Shown: positions 48,968-60,692 of the stretch, piece after piece
How positions within the stretch are numbered: position 1 is the first letter of the stretch
Layout: every line of letters starts with the position of its first letter
Position numbers and translations under genes: made by a program
The notes under the pieces: model-generated
Told to the model about the DNA's origin: nothing
Databases searched by the model: none
What the model saw: only the letters and a program-made list of their open reading frames with translations
From: Halichondria panicea
Taxonomy: Eukaryota; Porifera; Demospongiae; Suberitida; Halichondriidae
Assembly (NCBI RefSeq): GCF_963675165.1
Contig: NC_087390.1
Span: 1,383,501-1,447,500, forward strand
Length of the DNA: 64,000 bases
Direction of reading: 5' to 3'

Positions 48968-50049
48968 TTTGACAGCTATATCAGAAATTGACAGTTGCTT
49001 GCTGCTTGCTTGGTATTGAAAAGTCTTATAAAGTGGAAAATCAGTCCACAAATAAATTACTGAACATTCCCCTTTTTTGAGGTGTATTACATGTGCTGTG
49101 GCCACGTGAAATCCGTAATCTATAGTTTCCCTAGAGAGTATCCGGTAAAAGGTGATTATTATATAACTTGTTGTAACAGTTTGCAGTGAGGTGACCTATT
49201 GTGCAATGTCAGCCCACCATGTGGACCACATCAAACACACTGTGCATCAGCTAACAACTTTATTCATTATTCAACTATGCATAGTGACAATTCATCATTA
49301 TTGCAGTGACAATAAGTAAATCAATGATGGGGTGTTCTGAATTTTTGGTGATTTTGTTATCTGCACTGTATATTATAAGGTTTGATATTTCTAAAAAGGT
49401 CGCTATACATGTATATATAATAGCTACCAACTTTCACGCAAAAACTTTCATGCAACGTACAAATGCAGTACCCCAGTATTATGCAATTATTTTGTGTTGA
49501 GTGATGATTATGCATACAGCTATTTCAGTTGCTGCATGGCTTATCAGCTAGTATAGCTGTAATATTTATCAGTGTAAGGTTCGTTCTCTCCCCTAGAATA
49601 TTTTGCAGGTGAAAAACCTTTGCGAATGAGCCAAATCAGCAGAAAATTTGACCCTTTGCGATCTAACTGTTGCGTTCTCGTGTGTATTTACTAGTAATAA
49701 TTTAGGATTTGCGGATTTTAAACACGGGGTATAATAATTATAGTAAACTTTCACTATTGATGATGTGATGACCCATGTGCATGCATACAATCAAAATGAA
49801 TTGCAAATCATATTATGCAGTAATACTCTCTTCTTCTAATTATGACATTGTGTGTGAGTGATAATTGATCGGTGGTGTACAGTTGTAGGATATAAGAAGG
49901 TATATAATTATTATGACCAATTATGAGACAGCTGTTTAAAACGGCAGGAGTGCTTCAGCTATTCATTTCTGTCTGCATTGTACAGAATTTATAGCGTTTT
50001 AAATTAAGTTGCAATGGTATCTCATAATACCCCCCGTCTCATAATACCC

Positions 50050-50107
50050 TAGCCTCGATTCAAGGCCGATTAAAACACATATTTTAATTGGCCTTGAATC
50101 GAGGCTA
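50050..50107. mobile_element. 58-bp foldback element with 9-bp TSD
   Basis: An almost perfect palindrome: TAGCCTCGATTCAAGGCCGA ... and the inverse GGCCTTGAATCGAGGCTA, joined by a short AT loop. The 9-mer ATAATACCC flanks both ends (50041-50049, 50108-50116). Second minimal member of the TAGCCTCGAT family. Confidence 0.9.
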
Positions 50108-51281
50108 ATAATACCCGAATCACTTTGAGCCGGTCAGTTACTATACTATATACTAAATGCTAGCATTTCAGTAATAGCTGCAAACAATTTTTTGCTTGCA
50201 TGCAAAGCCTATTGACCATACTGAGTAGATCTAGTTAGTGAACAGGCTATTTAGCCATAGATAGTAGCTATCTATGATATAGCTCCCTCAAGATTACTGC
50301 AATTAGCAGTGCATGGCGTACGTATATAAATTATAGGAAGATTTTTTGCAAGGGGGGGCTCATAGTAGTCTGGCCACGCCCTCCCCCCAACTTGGGGACT
50401 AGGCTCACATCACTTTTGCACTTTGATAATCTTGGTTCTTTAAGTCAGGATGCTGTAGCTAAGCTAGCTCAACAGTTCAAGCTAAACATTGCTCTCCAAC
50501 AAGGGGTGGCTCCAGCCCCTGGAGCCACCCCACTTGAGTCTTCCTACGCCACTGCATAATACCCCCTACGGCCTGTGTGTTGTATATACGTACGTAACCT
50601 TAGCAACTACAACTAGTCTACTGATTTTTCACAATAACTGGATCCGGATCAGGAGTGCAAGATACATCTATAGTATACTATACTGTACGTACTGGACTAT
50701 GTGAGTATTATGTATTGCATGCTGTGAACAGTAGTAGATCAGTCTAAACGCAATTTACATAGGGGCACATGTACGTGCATATGCATGCTCCTGGCGCAAG
50801 CAAGACTTATCTATGTGAGCACTCTTATTCTATATACCTTACGTACTGCTTTAATTTGTTGCTTCCACTACATGCAGACATCCTTCAGTGACTTGACATG
50901 CAGAGATGGTCGCCGGTCATTCGGTGTTCGCAAGGGTTGAGGAGCTATAATAATGTAGAAACGTATGGCGATGGCACTATACTAATCAATGGACGCAGGT
51001 GTACATGTAACGATAGGAGGAGATGGACATGTTGTCGCTGTTTTGTATGGCTGATCCCAACACTAGCTGTCCTGACAGTGAGCTGGTCGTTGGACTACAT
51101 GCAAACTTTCGGACTTCAGGAACAATCAGTACTATTAAGTGTCATTTACATTTATCTCTGCGTTTTAAAATACTCTGGCTGATGCATAATTTTCATTATT
51201 ATTGTGATATCACAAACATGATAAATGTGAATGTGCTCATCTTTAAAAGATAATTGATAAGGTCCATGCGTAATTAGATAC

Positions 51282-51614
51282 CGTACTTATTCGATTTAAA
51301 GCGACCCTCCAAATATGCGACACCCTCGATCTTTTCCAATTTTCTGACCTCTAAAATAGCGACTGCAGCGTTCACAATTCGTTTTTATATCGCGTCCTAT
51401 AAATAGAGGTCAAACCACAGCCTCGATCCAGGCCGCAAGAAACAATGTAATTTAAGCGGCCTATAATCGAGGACAGTAGAATAACCTCCAATTAGATGCG
51501 ACCCTCTAAATATGCGACACTAGGACTTCAACATAATTTTTCAATCTCCAAAAGAAACGACCTCTGGCTTCGTAATTATTTAAAAGTGTCGCTTTAAATC
51601 GAATAAGTACAGTT
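51282..51614. mobile_element. MITE downstream of EAF
   Basis: Inverted ends TACCGTACTTATTCGATTTA (then AAGCGAC) and GTCGCTTTAAATCGAATAAGT. Secondary repeats of ATATGCGACACC are inside, and an internal TCGATCCAGGCCGC resembles the foldback family. Confidence 0.8.
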
Positions 51615-51684
51615 ACACCAATGTCAATACAAAAAAAGAGTCTAATCATGTAATGAGCTCACTATATAATTATTCTATACTGAA

Positions 51685-54421
51685 TTATGAGTCACTATCC
51701 GATCCGGAGTCACTCAAGTGGAGATCAGTTCCTATAGAGCGTGTGTGTATGTGTGTGGGTGGTGGGTGGTGAGTATAAGTGGGGGGGGGGGTGGGCGAAT
51801 ATTCTAAAATTCAGTAGAGCGGATAAAACATATTTTGTTGCTCCCAGTGTAGACTACATGCATTCATTATTGATAGCTACACACACAGTTCTTGCGTTGT
51901 GTGGAAGGACGATAGATTGTGTGGTGCATTAACTTACGTAGTTGAGACATGGTACGAGGTCTGATGTTGTTCTGCTGTTGCGGAGTGAATGCCGAGGCCT
52001 GCAGCAGAGCATGCAGAGTACATGTAAGTCTAGTATAAAGTAATGGTAATGGTAAAATAATTATAGTTAGGAGATTACTTCGCATGCATCAAATCAATCC
52101 ATGTGAGTACTGCTGGAGCAGATTATTACAGTGTCTGTTGTATAATTATAGCCTTTTCCTGAGTCAAAAATGGGCTAGAAAAGAACGTAGTATCAGCTCT
52201 TTAAAGGCCTATACCGGTAGAATTATTGGAAAGCATGTGTTTATAAACTCAGTAATTTCACGAAATGTATGCATGGGCCTTGAACGTAAATACATTGTAC
52301 CCCTGAGGCTGAGGTTGATTATAGGCCATAATTAGTGAATATAGGACCAGTACAGGTACAGCATAGTGTGCTGATACATACCACCTCACCACTTCTTTAT
52401 CATTCTCCTGGTCGCTGCTATCAGAGGAGGAGTTACTAGAGCTACTACCCGAGCTGTCACTCGAGTCAGAGCTGCTACTACTGGACGAGTCGCGTCGTCG
52501 TTGCTGTGGGAGATGACCAATCGGATGCAGCGGTTGAGTAGCGGCCAGGCCCCCTTGTGGCATGTGTGGGGGCGGCAATTGCTGTTGAGTCATGTGACTA
52601 GGTGGCAATGTCATGTGACTTTGCTGAGACGCCGCCAATCCACTAAACTGAGGCATGTTTCCAGGTAGTGAAGACATTTTTGCATTTACTACTGGTGGTT
52701 TACTATCAACTTCTTGTTCGCTCTCTGAACTATCAGAAGATGAAGTGGACGAAGAACTGGAAGTCTCGGATAATTTAATCTTTTTAGCGGCCGCTGGAAC
52801 GAACTCCACAGGGGGGACGACTTGAGGGGTAGCAAACACGGGCATTGAGGGGGCAGTACTGGGAGGGGGTGGTTGAATAGGGACAGGTGATGCTCTGGGC
52901 TCTGTCTTGACAGTCGCTGACTTCTTAGCTGATTTTTTGCTCACTTTTTTTGTTTTTTCAACTTTTTGAGAATTCGCTCCATTTTGAGTTGTTGTTTCTG
53001 GTTTTGCGATTGATTTTTGTTTCTTAGTGGTGCGTTTTTTGGCTGTTGAGGAGGTTGGTTTGGGTGTGGTTGTGGGTGTGGTTTGGACAGGTTTGCTGAT
53101 GGGTATGGCTTTGGAGGGGGTGGAGAGCGGAGGACAGGGGGAGACAGAGCGATCACGAGGATTGTTGGACTTGCGGCCGTCCCTGTATGTGTTGTGTGTA
53201 TGTGTGTGTGAGGGGTAGCAGCAGAAATTGGCAATAAAAATTTATGCTTTTATCTCTCAAATATGAATGACATATCATGGCCCCAGTAAAGTTAAACACA
53301 TAATATGAAAGGTCTCTTTCTAAGCTTTCAGAAAATAAGAAAAGCGTTGAAATTGGATACACGGAATTCAAGTTATGGCAGCTGAAAGAGTCCCCAAACC
53401 ATTGATTGAACGGAGGGGGTGGGGGTGCAGTTGAACATAATTATCTTATCTGTATGATTTTCTTAGAAAGAGACCTTTCAAATTATGTGTTTAAATCCAA
53501 ACTTTCACTGGGGCCATAATTTGTTATTTTTCGCCTTTGAACCATGGGCTTATTTCTAAGCTTTCAGAAAATCATAAAACCGTTGAAATTGAATGTAAGT
53601 TATGGCAGCTGAAAGAGCCCCCAAACCATTAGAACTACACTTTGGTGCCCTTAGCTGGATTTTGTCTATAAATGATAACAAACCTAACCTGATGGCCTTG
53701 AGTTGGATGTTGTTACTGATCCTCTCCAGTACTGCCTCCCCAGACACAGTGTCTATGATGAGCACACACTCTTTAGTGACAGGCTTCTTGGGTCCTCTGA
53801 ACTGGGCCACATCATCAGTCCACTCAGCCTGTGTGGAAGTGGAGGGGGGCAGAATGATTGTAGTTATAGTCAAACCTGTCCAGTACCATCACGGTGACTG
53901 CTCACTTCCCTAGATACAACCTCAGGGTATGGAGGAAGTGATTGTAGCTAAGCTACAGTTATCCCCTCACCTGTACTACTGGTAGTTGTACGTTCACTTC
54001 ATCATCAGCCACTCGCAGTTTACCAGGCTTTGTGGGATCCACTGACAGAGGCTTGAAGTCATCTGATACAGTGACCATCAACAATACTAAGTCAGTCACT
54101 AAAATTATGGCTTTGTACAAATTTGGCAAAAATACATAATTAAGGCTAAGTGGGTGGAAACACGCCACTACAGTCTTCCTACCATACTGGTTTATATAAT
54201 CCTTTATTTAAACAAATGAATTCTATGTATGCATGGCAATAATATTTTTTTTAGTATGGTATATAAAATAAACAAAATTAATGTAAATTGAGGAAGTCTG
54301 ACTCACATTTGATGGTGTGATAGGCGTTCTCCCTGGGGAAGGTGAAGCTCTTGCCCAGTTTGACTCGGTATTCCTGACCCAGTTTCACTGGGAGCTGCTC
54401 AGTAGAAGCAACTTCAGCCAT
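51685..54421 (-). CDS. EAF: ELL-associated factor (EAF)
   Basis: A nuclear transcription-elongation cofactor that binds ELL within the super/little elongation complexes. Six exons in phase (54421-54307, 54062-53971, 53828-53689, 53182-52390, 51998-51938, 51731-51685) give 415 aa. The N-terminal EAF domain (residues about 1-120) has LGKSFTFPRENAYHTIKYDF, FRGPKKPVTKECVLIIDTVS and EAVLERISNNIQLKAI, matching the family's FHTIRYDFKP and KECVLIIxxxxGE motifs. The middle is Lys/Pro-rich. The 793-bp exon 4 ends in a long Ser/Asp tract. The C-terminus LRTDLHLSDSGSDSDS matches the family's LRNDLQLSESGSDSDD activation end. It is divergent from the TM-2A-NLR gene with 272 bp between start codons. Complete, with one EAF in place of the two of vertebrates. 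Confidence 0.95.
53190..53680. repeat. Interspersed inverted repeat in EAF intron 3
   Basis: Two copies of a block with CTAAGCTTTCAGAAAATAAG...GTTATGGCAGCTGAAAGAG, plus an inverse part GAAAGAGACCTTTCAAATTA. Diverged relatives occur at about 30960-31120 and 46040-46200 in ACLY introns. Confidence 0.6.
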
Positions 54422-54693
54422 ACGGTACGGAACTAGAACAAGACAGGAAAGCTAGAGGCCAAATTGTTGTATACGGTAAAGATCATTGATAAAACAATTA
54501 AAGAATAGTGTTGCAAAAAACGGGGAGGGTCTTGTATGGTCAAAGGAGGAGGGTCTTGTATGTATATACGGTCAAGTAAACAAACCACAAGATTCTCTGT
54601 TCTGACTGGCATCAAATCTGCACTGAAGAAGTAAGCTTCAACCACAACATTAAATCTTGGAGCTGGCACAGTTGGTGTATTCTTAACAGAACC
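54422..54693. promoter_or_regulatory. Probable bidirectional promoter EAF / TM-2A-NLR
   Basis: Only 272 bp separate the EAF start codon (-, 54421) from that of the NLR gene (+, 54694). A direct repeat GGAGGGTCTTGTATG lies at about 54524-54562. No TATA box is clear. Inferred from geometry. Confidence 0.5.
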
Positions 54694-57600
54694 ATGAAGA
54701 TGACATCTCAGACACATGCTCGTTATTTGTCAATTGATCTGGACAATGATGTTACCCTGGTTTTCCGTAAGCCTAGTTGGCAGCTCAGAGCCTGCCTTGC
54801 CTCTGTGTTGATCACCCCTGTCCTCTACCAACTCTACTTCATTATGGTCACCATCAGATACATACTCTTCTCACAAACTTTTTCCTGTAAGTCAGTGAAG
54901 CATACTCGCCAATAATTGCATAACAATCCGTCATTTCTTATGGTATAATTATACAATTCTTAAGGCCACATATAATTTAAGTTTTAAACAGCCATTAGTG
55001 CATTGCCACGGAATCATGACCACAATTGTGATGTCACAGCACATAATTATATTTATGTAACTCTACACAGCTCCCCCACATCCTGCTTGCCCTGTGGTTG
55101 ACTTGAGTTGGACCGGAGTGTTTCCTTGTGAGCTGGGATGGAGGGGGAGTGCACTGGCCGTTCTCATTCTGTCAGCTGTACTTATCACCTGCTACTCACT
55201 CATCACTGCCTGCTTGGTGAAATGGAACCCTCGGAACTCAACCACATTAAGTAATCAAATGAATATTTAATGCCGTAATAATTTATAAAAATATCTCGTT
55301 TTCGATACTCAAGAAAAGCCGACCAAATTCCAAGTGAGAGTTCAGAGCACTAATCGACTGATGTTGCCCCCCACTCTCAGTCTGTGTATACTGTTACTGA
55401 TATTCCGCTTACTGTTACAGTCAGGAGATATTGAAGCAAACCCTGGACCAACGCTTGGTAAGCAGTCTCTTTGTGTGTATGCATATAAATCTTGTATTAA
55501 ACCATGTGTATGCCATTGAATTTTTTTTTAGGCTCCATTTTGACTATCGATGATTTGAATTCTGTTTACGAGAAATTGATAGAAGCTGCTGGAAACTGGT
55601 TGGACCTGGGACTTTCCCTGGGATTAGGTCATGGTACCCTCAGCAATATAAAAGATGAACATCGAGACAAGAACCAAACCTGTTTACGAGAAATGTTAGC
55701 TGTTCGCTTGAAGACTAGCCCTCCTCTCACTTATTCTGACATATGTCAGAGTCTCAGAGCACGAACAGTTGCACGGAATGATGTCGCTGAGGCTATAGAG
55801 ATGGAATGTACAGGTATGAATAGTCATGAGGCTAACCTTGACAACACTATATAACTGTGGATAGACATTAGTATAGAGCCATGCAGGAATTTTATACTTT
55901 TATACTTCAATAGGACAATTTTATCCAATTACTAACTTTCAGTTGAGGATATTTCACCTGGGCCATCTAAGAGGCCCAAATTGTCCACAACGATTCCTGG
56001 ACCAACCAGTGAGTTAGCTAATAAGTAGTTCGTGTGTATCGAGATAGAGTAAAGGACACATCTCAGGGATTGCTGCATTTGTTCATGTAAGACTCTGAAA
56101 GTTTAGGGGTGGAAGCGCAGTCCTATTTGTTGTATTTCTCACTGTTTACTTAGTTTGGAGGGCCCATTATTGAAGATTCCACTGTATTATTACCTTCGCT
56201 TCATGATTATTCTTTTATACTGTAGAATCCAAGTCCGATAATCGTTCCACCATCCAACCAGATGAAGCAATAGGAATTTATCGATCATATTTAAATAATA
56301 TTTACGATACAAGATCCCTCCCTGCTGATGACAAATATCCTCTCCAGTGTGTTAAGCATTTTGTTAACCTAGAATGTGCAGATGTAAGTAAACATTTATC
56401 GAGAAACGAAATTGAAAAGTCTTGGTCAGAAATAGTTCAAGGCAAGCTGAATAGATTTCCTAGAGAGAGAATCACAATGGACCAGATAGCTTCCAAAGTA
56501 GAGGGCAAATTCTCTAAACTAGTTGTCACTAAGGGGGCTCCTGGAGGAGGTAAGACGACTTTGTCATGGGAACTGTGCAGACGATGGGCTAATGGTGAAG
56601 TTTGGACAGATTACTCCCTTGTTGTATTGCTCCGACTTCGAGATGAGAATGTTCAGGAAGCTGTAGAATTAGTTGATCTATTTGAATGTGAAAATATTGA
56701 TGCTTCCAAAAATATTGTTGCTACTACTATCATACAAAATCATCATGGGCAGGGCATTCTTTTCATTTTGGAAGGCCTGGATGAGTTACCACCATTCCTT
56801 AGACAAAAAAATTCTATTTTTATGAAACTAATATCCGGACGTCTTCTGCCAGCTAGTACTGTGCTTGTTACCACTAGGCCCTGGGCTGTATGTGATCTAC
56901 CTGTTACTTGTAGCGCAAGAGTTGATCAGTTCATCGAAATCTTGGGTTTTTCTTCCAAACAAATTCAGGAGTACATTGATCTAATGATCAAAGATGGGGC
57001 TCCACCAGGACTACGTGAATACATTAACTCTAATCCACGTATCTCTAGTGCAATGTATAACCCTCTTCATGCCAGAATTGTAGTTGAAGTGTACAGAGAA
57101 AACCATGAGAATAGCAATAGCATAATCCCTAACACAACAACTGAACTATACACCGAATACTGTCAAATTTTGATTAAAAGATGTTTAGAGAGCGATTGGA
57201 GTGGTGAGCTGAATAAGTTACCTTCATCACTTCAGTTAAATTTTAATAAGCTCTGCCAAATTGCGTACAAAGGAATAACAAAAGAAAAACAACAGTTGGT
57301 TTTCTTCAAGGAAGATGTTGTTGATGCTAGCACTACACTCGGATTCATGAACAGTGTACATCCTTTATATAAGAAAAGCAACAGTTCTCCATCTTACAAT
57401 TTCCTTCATCTAACACTTCAAGAGTTCCTCGCTGCATTTTACATCTGGAAAAATAACTCCCCACACGAGCAATTGATCTTGTTTGAAACCAAAGCTTGTG
57501 ATGGATCTTACGAAATGATTCTTTTGTTTTTAGCTGGATTGACTAAACTGAATGACCCATGGACACAGTGTGTACTTTCAACTCCTAATGCGTGCTACGA

Positions 57601-59398
57601 TAAAGGATCGTCAAAAGCCGAGAGAATGTGTACATTATCAAGTGATCAAATTCTGTGGATCTACGAAAGCCAAAATGTGCAAGCCATAAAGGACTTGTAT
57701 TGTAATGTGCTGTTTGAACTACCGCTAGATGATGAGACAATTGATCAGTTTGCACTTGGTTATGTTGTAGCTTCTGCTCATTTCGAAGTAACTGTAATGG
57801 ACATGTTCCAGTTTAATGAAAGTGATGTGGATAGATCAATGATATTAGCAGGAATCAACAAAGTGTTGCGTTCTTTTACTCTAAGTGTAAGGCATCTGAC
57901 AATGTCTACCACATTCAAGATTCCATCTGCTTGGCATACACTCACTGATAGGATACTACCAGAATTAGAAAGCGTCACTATCAGTAATCGAGTTATTGGC
58001 AATGAATTTGATGGGCCTGAGGTTCCATGTGTATTAAAAATATTTGACACTATACAACTATCTCCAAACTTGAGTGTTGTAGAGCTAGATTTTGGCATCT
58101 CAAGAGACACTGTGATACGAATACTTGATATTTTGAAGCCAAAACACTCCTTGAAAGTTTTGAAATGTGCTCAAATATCGCCAGCTGATGAAGAGTTGTT
58201 GTCTGACTTCATTGCACATTCTAGTATTGAAATGTTGGTGATACATTTGGTACAAAATCCTTACTCAAACACCACAAGTACAAGTACAGATACTAATAAT
58301 TGGTGTATTTCAATTGGATTGAACGTGACTGAGTTAAAAAGGAATAACACAAAAATCCTGTTTGAACATTCATATATCAATAACGGAGCAAAAACACCGA
58401 TTCCAACAAAAGATGTGGTGTTTTCAGAGTCTACTATCAAAACGTTTATTTCAATATTAAACCACTGGAACCTAAGCTTACAGTATCTGCGATGCTCTTC
58501 CCATCTTCAGTTGACCACTGGACAATATGAGCAGTTTTTTAGGACTCTACTCAATTGTCCGATACTTCAAGAACTCGATATCCGAAATAAAATAAAGGGC
58601 CAATTTGAATATTTCTGTACCCACCAGCAATTGCGATCACTAACTTTGTCTAGTACTGATAATGCCTGTGACGTTTTACGTTCTCTCAAAGACAATCGAT
58701 TACATTCCATTAAAAGCCTTACACTTGTATGTCAATTTGATTGCAATTTTGATGAAGCTATTGGTGAGTATCTACAGACTGATACATCTCTAGAGGAATT
58801 GACACTGCATTATATTGATTTCAAAAGTAGCCGGAGTCATTTAGTGCAGGGACTGCTAGTTAACACATGTCTAACTAAGCTAACTATTTCACCTAGTATT
58901 ACTATTAAAAATAGGGACTCAGATTTTGATCTCGGAATGCTTGAACTGGCCCAAATGTTTCAACTTAATACAACTCTACAATTCATTGAACTTACGGTTT
59001 ATATGCAGTTGCCAATAGAGCTACTACCCGTTTTGGAAGCATTGAGAGAAAACAAAACAGTTAAAAACCTGACACTCTATCTATATGTGCTACCATTCAC
59101 TGAGTTCCGGCCTGGAGGAACACCGTACACTGTTACCACTGAAGAGGCTGAAGCTGTCGGTAATGTGTTAGCCAAGAACAAGACTCTAGAGGTGTTTCAC
59201 TTCAATGCTGAGATCACTGAGTGCTCCCCAATTGTCAGGGGGCTGTTGGAAAACAAAACACTGAAAGAATTCGGAACTTCTAAGAATACAAAAAAGAAGA
59301 TTATCACATGTACCGAGTACGTTGATGTCAGACGAAGAATTGTGTTTATGGAAAACGCTTATGATATGTACATAGAGCAGTTATTAGCTCTTGTTTAG
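54694..59398 (+). CDS. Membrane protein - 2A - DEATH-NACHT-LRR receptor fusion
   Basis: Six exons (54694-54886, 55071-55250, 55314-55457, 55532-55813, 55943-56008, 56226-59398) join in one frame of 4,038 bp, 1,345 codons plus stop. Residues 1-169: a small membrane protein with hydrophobic spans at about 33-58, 92-114 and 142-160. The last span runs into QSGDIEANPGP (residues 160-170), the exact D-[VI]-E-x-NPGP signature of 2A ribosome-skipping peptides; cleavage would fall before Pro170. Residues about 172-265: a DEATH-like domain (LDLGLSLGLGHGTLSNI, LTYSDICQSLRARTV). Then a short Pro/Ser linker and a NACHT ATPase: Walker A GAPGGGKTT (about 392), Walker B GILFILEGLDELP (about 463-476), ending with NFLHLTLQEFLAAFY. 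The C-terminus has weak leucine-rich repeats (about 950-1320). Expected products are a 169-aa membrane protein and a cytosolic 1,176-aa NLR. 2A motifs at NLR N-termini are known in echinoderms and sponges; a multi-span upstream partner is, to my knowledge, new. Confidence 0.85.
55421..55450 (+). promoter_or_regulatory. 2A-type ribosome-skipping signal
   Basis: Encodes QSGDIEANPGP at the end of a hydrophobic stretch (FRLLLQSG...). All the residues of the consensus DxExNPGP are present, and the sequence is in frame with both flanking coding blocks. Confidence 0.85.
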
Positions 59399-60692
59399 TA
59401 TAGTCGTTAGCATTAATTTTATTATAATTATTCTCTGTGTGCATTCCTGGCCCATGCAGCTGGGTATAAACTGTTGTCAATATTATTATTATAAAAGATT
59501 AAACTCGTCTTCAACTATAAGGCAATTTTGTTCTACGCATCCTTCTGGATTGACAAAGCAACCGCATGTACATGTCGTGCATGCGCAGATTCAACCTGCA
59601 TTTTGGTTGCTAAGCAATATATGCGTTATATAGGATAATATCATACTCTCTATTTACCAACCCTACGTATTACGTATAAACTGTTCTCAATAATTATGTT
59701 ATAGTTATAACACGGGCACGAGGGATGTATGGAATATATTGCACTGAAGCACGAGGGCGCCAGCCCCGAGGGCTGAGTGCAATATATGCCATGCAGCCCG
59801 AGTGCACGTGTTATAACTAGTTTATATCCCGAGGGCATAGCAACATAACACTGTCCTAGTAACACAATATAAACAGCACAAAAAAAGACAGAGACAACTC
59901 TAGACACAGCTCCATCTCTTCTCTCTTCTAGACGCCAGTATCTGCAGCGTATAAGATTGGCATGACCGACAAATGGCTTGACATAAAATTGTTGGAGTTT
60001 TAACTGAAATCTGCAAAACAGCCCCACCCCACTTCTGGTGCTGCAAAACAGCCCCACCCCACTTACTGCTGCAAAGAAACAGCCCCACCCCACTACTCAG
60101 TGAATACTAGCTGCTGGTCTACGCTCGGCCTCATAACCAAGCCAAGAAAGCTCGCTTCTACACTGCTGCAAAACAGCTCATGCCCCCAGCAAAAAGAGCC
60201 ACTTCTTATGAGTGCTACGGTGAAGCAGAATTGACATGCATCAAGATGTCGAGGACTAGGTCGATCTAGGAACACAGAATCTTCCACAAAATAAATCTTG
60301 GACAATTTTAAAACCTGCACAGTTGCAAGAAGAAACTCCAGCAGTGCTGAACATTCATTCCTGCATGGCTGGACATACTTTGATACTTGTTATTTCTCAT
60401 GTGTATTAATTTAATTTTAATTTAATTGTCTGTCTAATTGCCGGAGGGGCGTTTTGCGGTCAGTGCAATATGACTTTGCGGTCAGTGCAATATGACTTTC
60501 AGCAGTGCAATATGCTTCATATTGCACTTGGCAACAACGTAGCAACGGGATATAAACATAATTAATTATGTTATAATTATGTCTCTTGTTTTGATCACTT
60601 CGTTGATTTGGCATAAAAATAATTATAATCTTCTCTTCAATTCTTTAAAACAACACTATTAAATTACACTACTAAAATTATAGATTCTAGAA
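59399..60692. repeat. Gene-free interval with dispersed repeats
   Basis: Inverted segments around GTTATAACACGGGCACGAGG and CCGAGTGCACGTGTTATAAC (59697-59820); CAGTGCAATATGACTTT repeats at 60455-60520; and a short tandem array of ACAGCCCCACCCCACTTCTG-type units at about 60015-60090. The long minus-strand frame here follows from the repeats and is not a gene. Confidence 0.6.

Larger units (their letters stand above)
48968..51684. other. Interval between ACLY 5' end and EAF 3' end
   Basis: Holds the ACLY promoter side (no clear TATA), a 58-bp foldback at 50050-50107, the palindrome GGGGTGGCTCCAGCCCCTGG...AGCCACCCC near 50500, and a MITE at 51282-51614. Frames near 50898-51253 have no homology that I recognise. 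No gene can be supported. Confidence 0.45.

Noticed and set aside
50898-51253. Small plus-strand frames with Cys/Trp-rich sequence
   Set aside because: No signal peptide at the start, no splice context and no homology recognised; not enough to call a gene.
59650-60093. 147-aa minus-strand frame
   Set aside because: Falls in repeated DNA; the apparent protein comes from tandem CCCCACCCCACT units.
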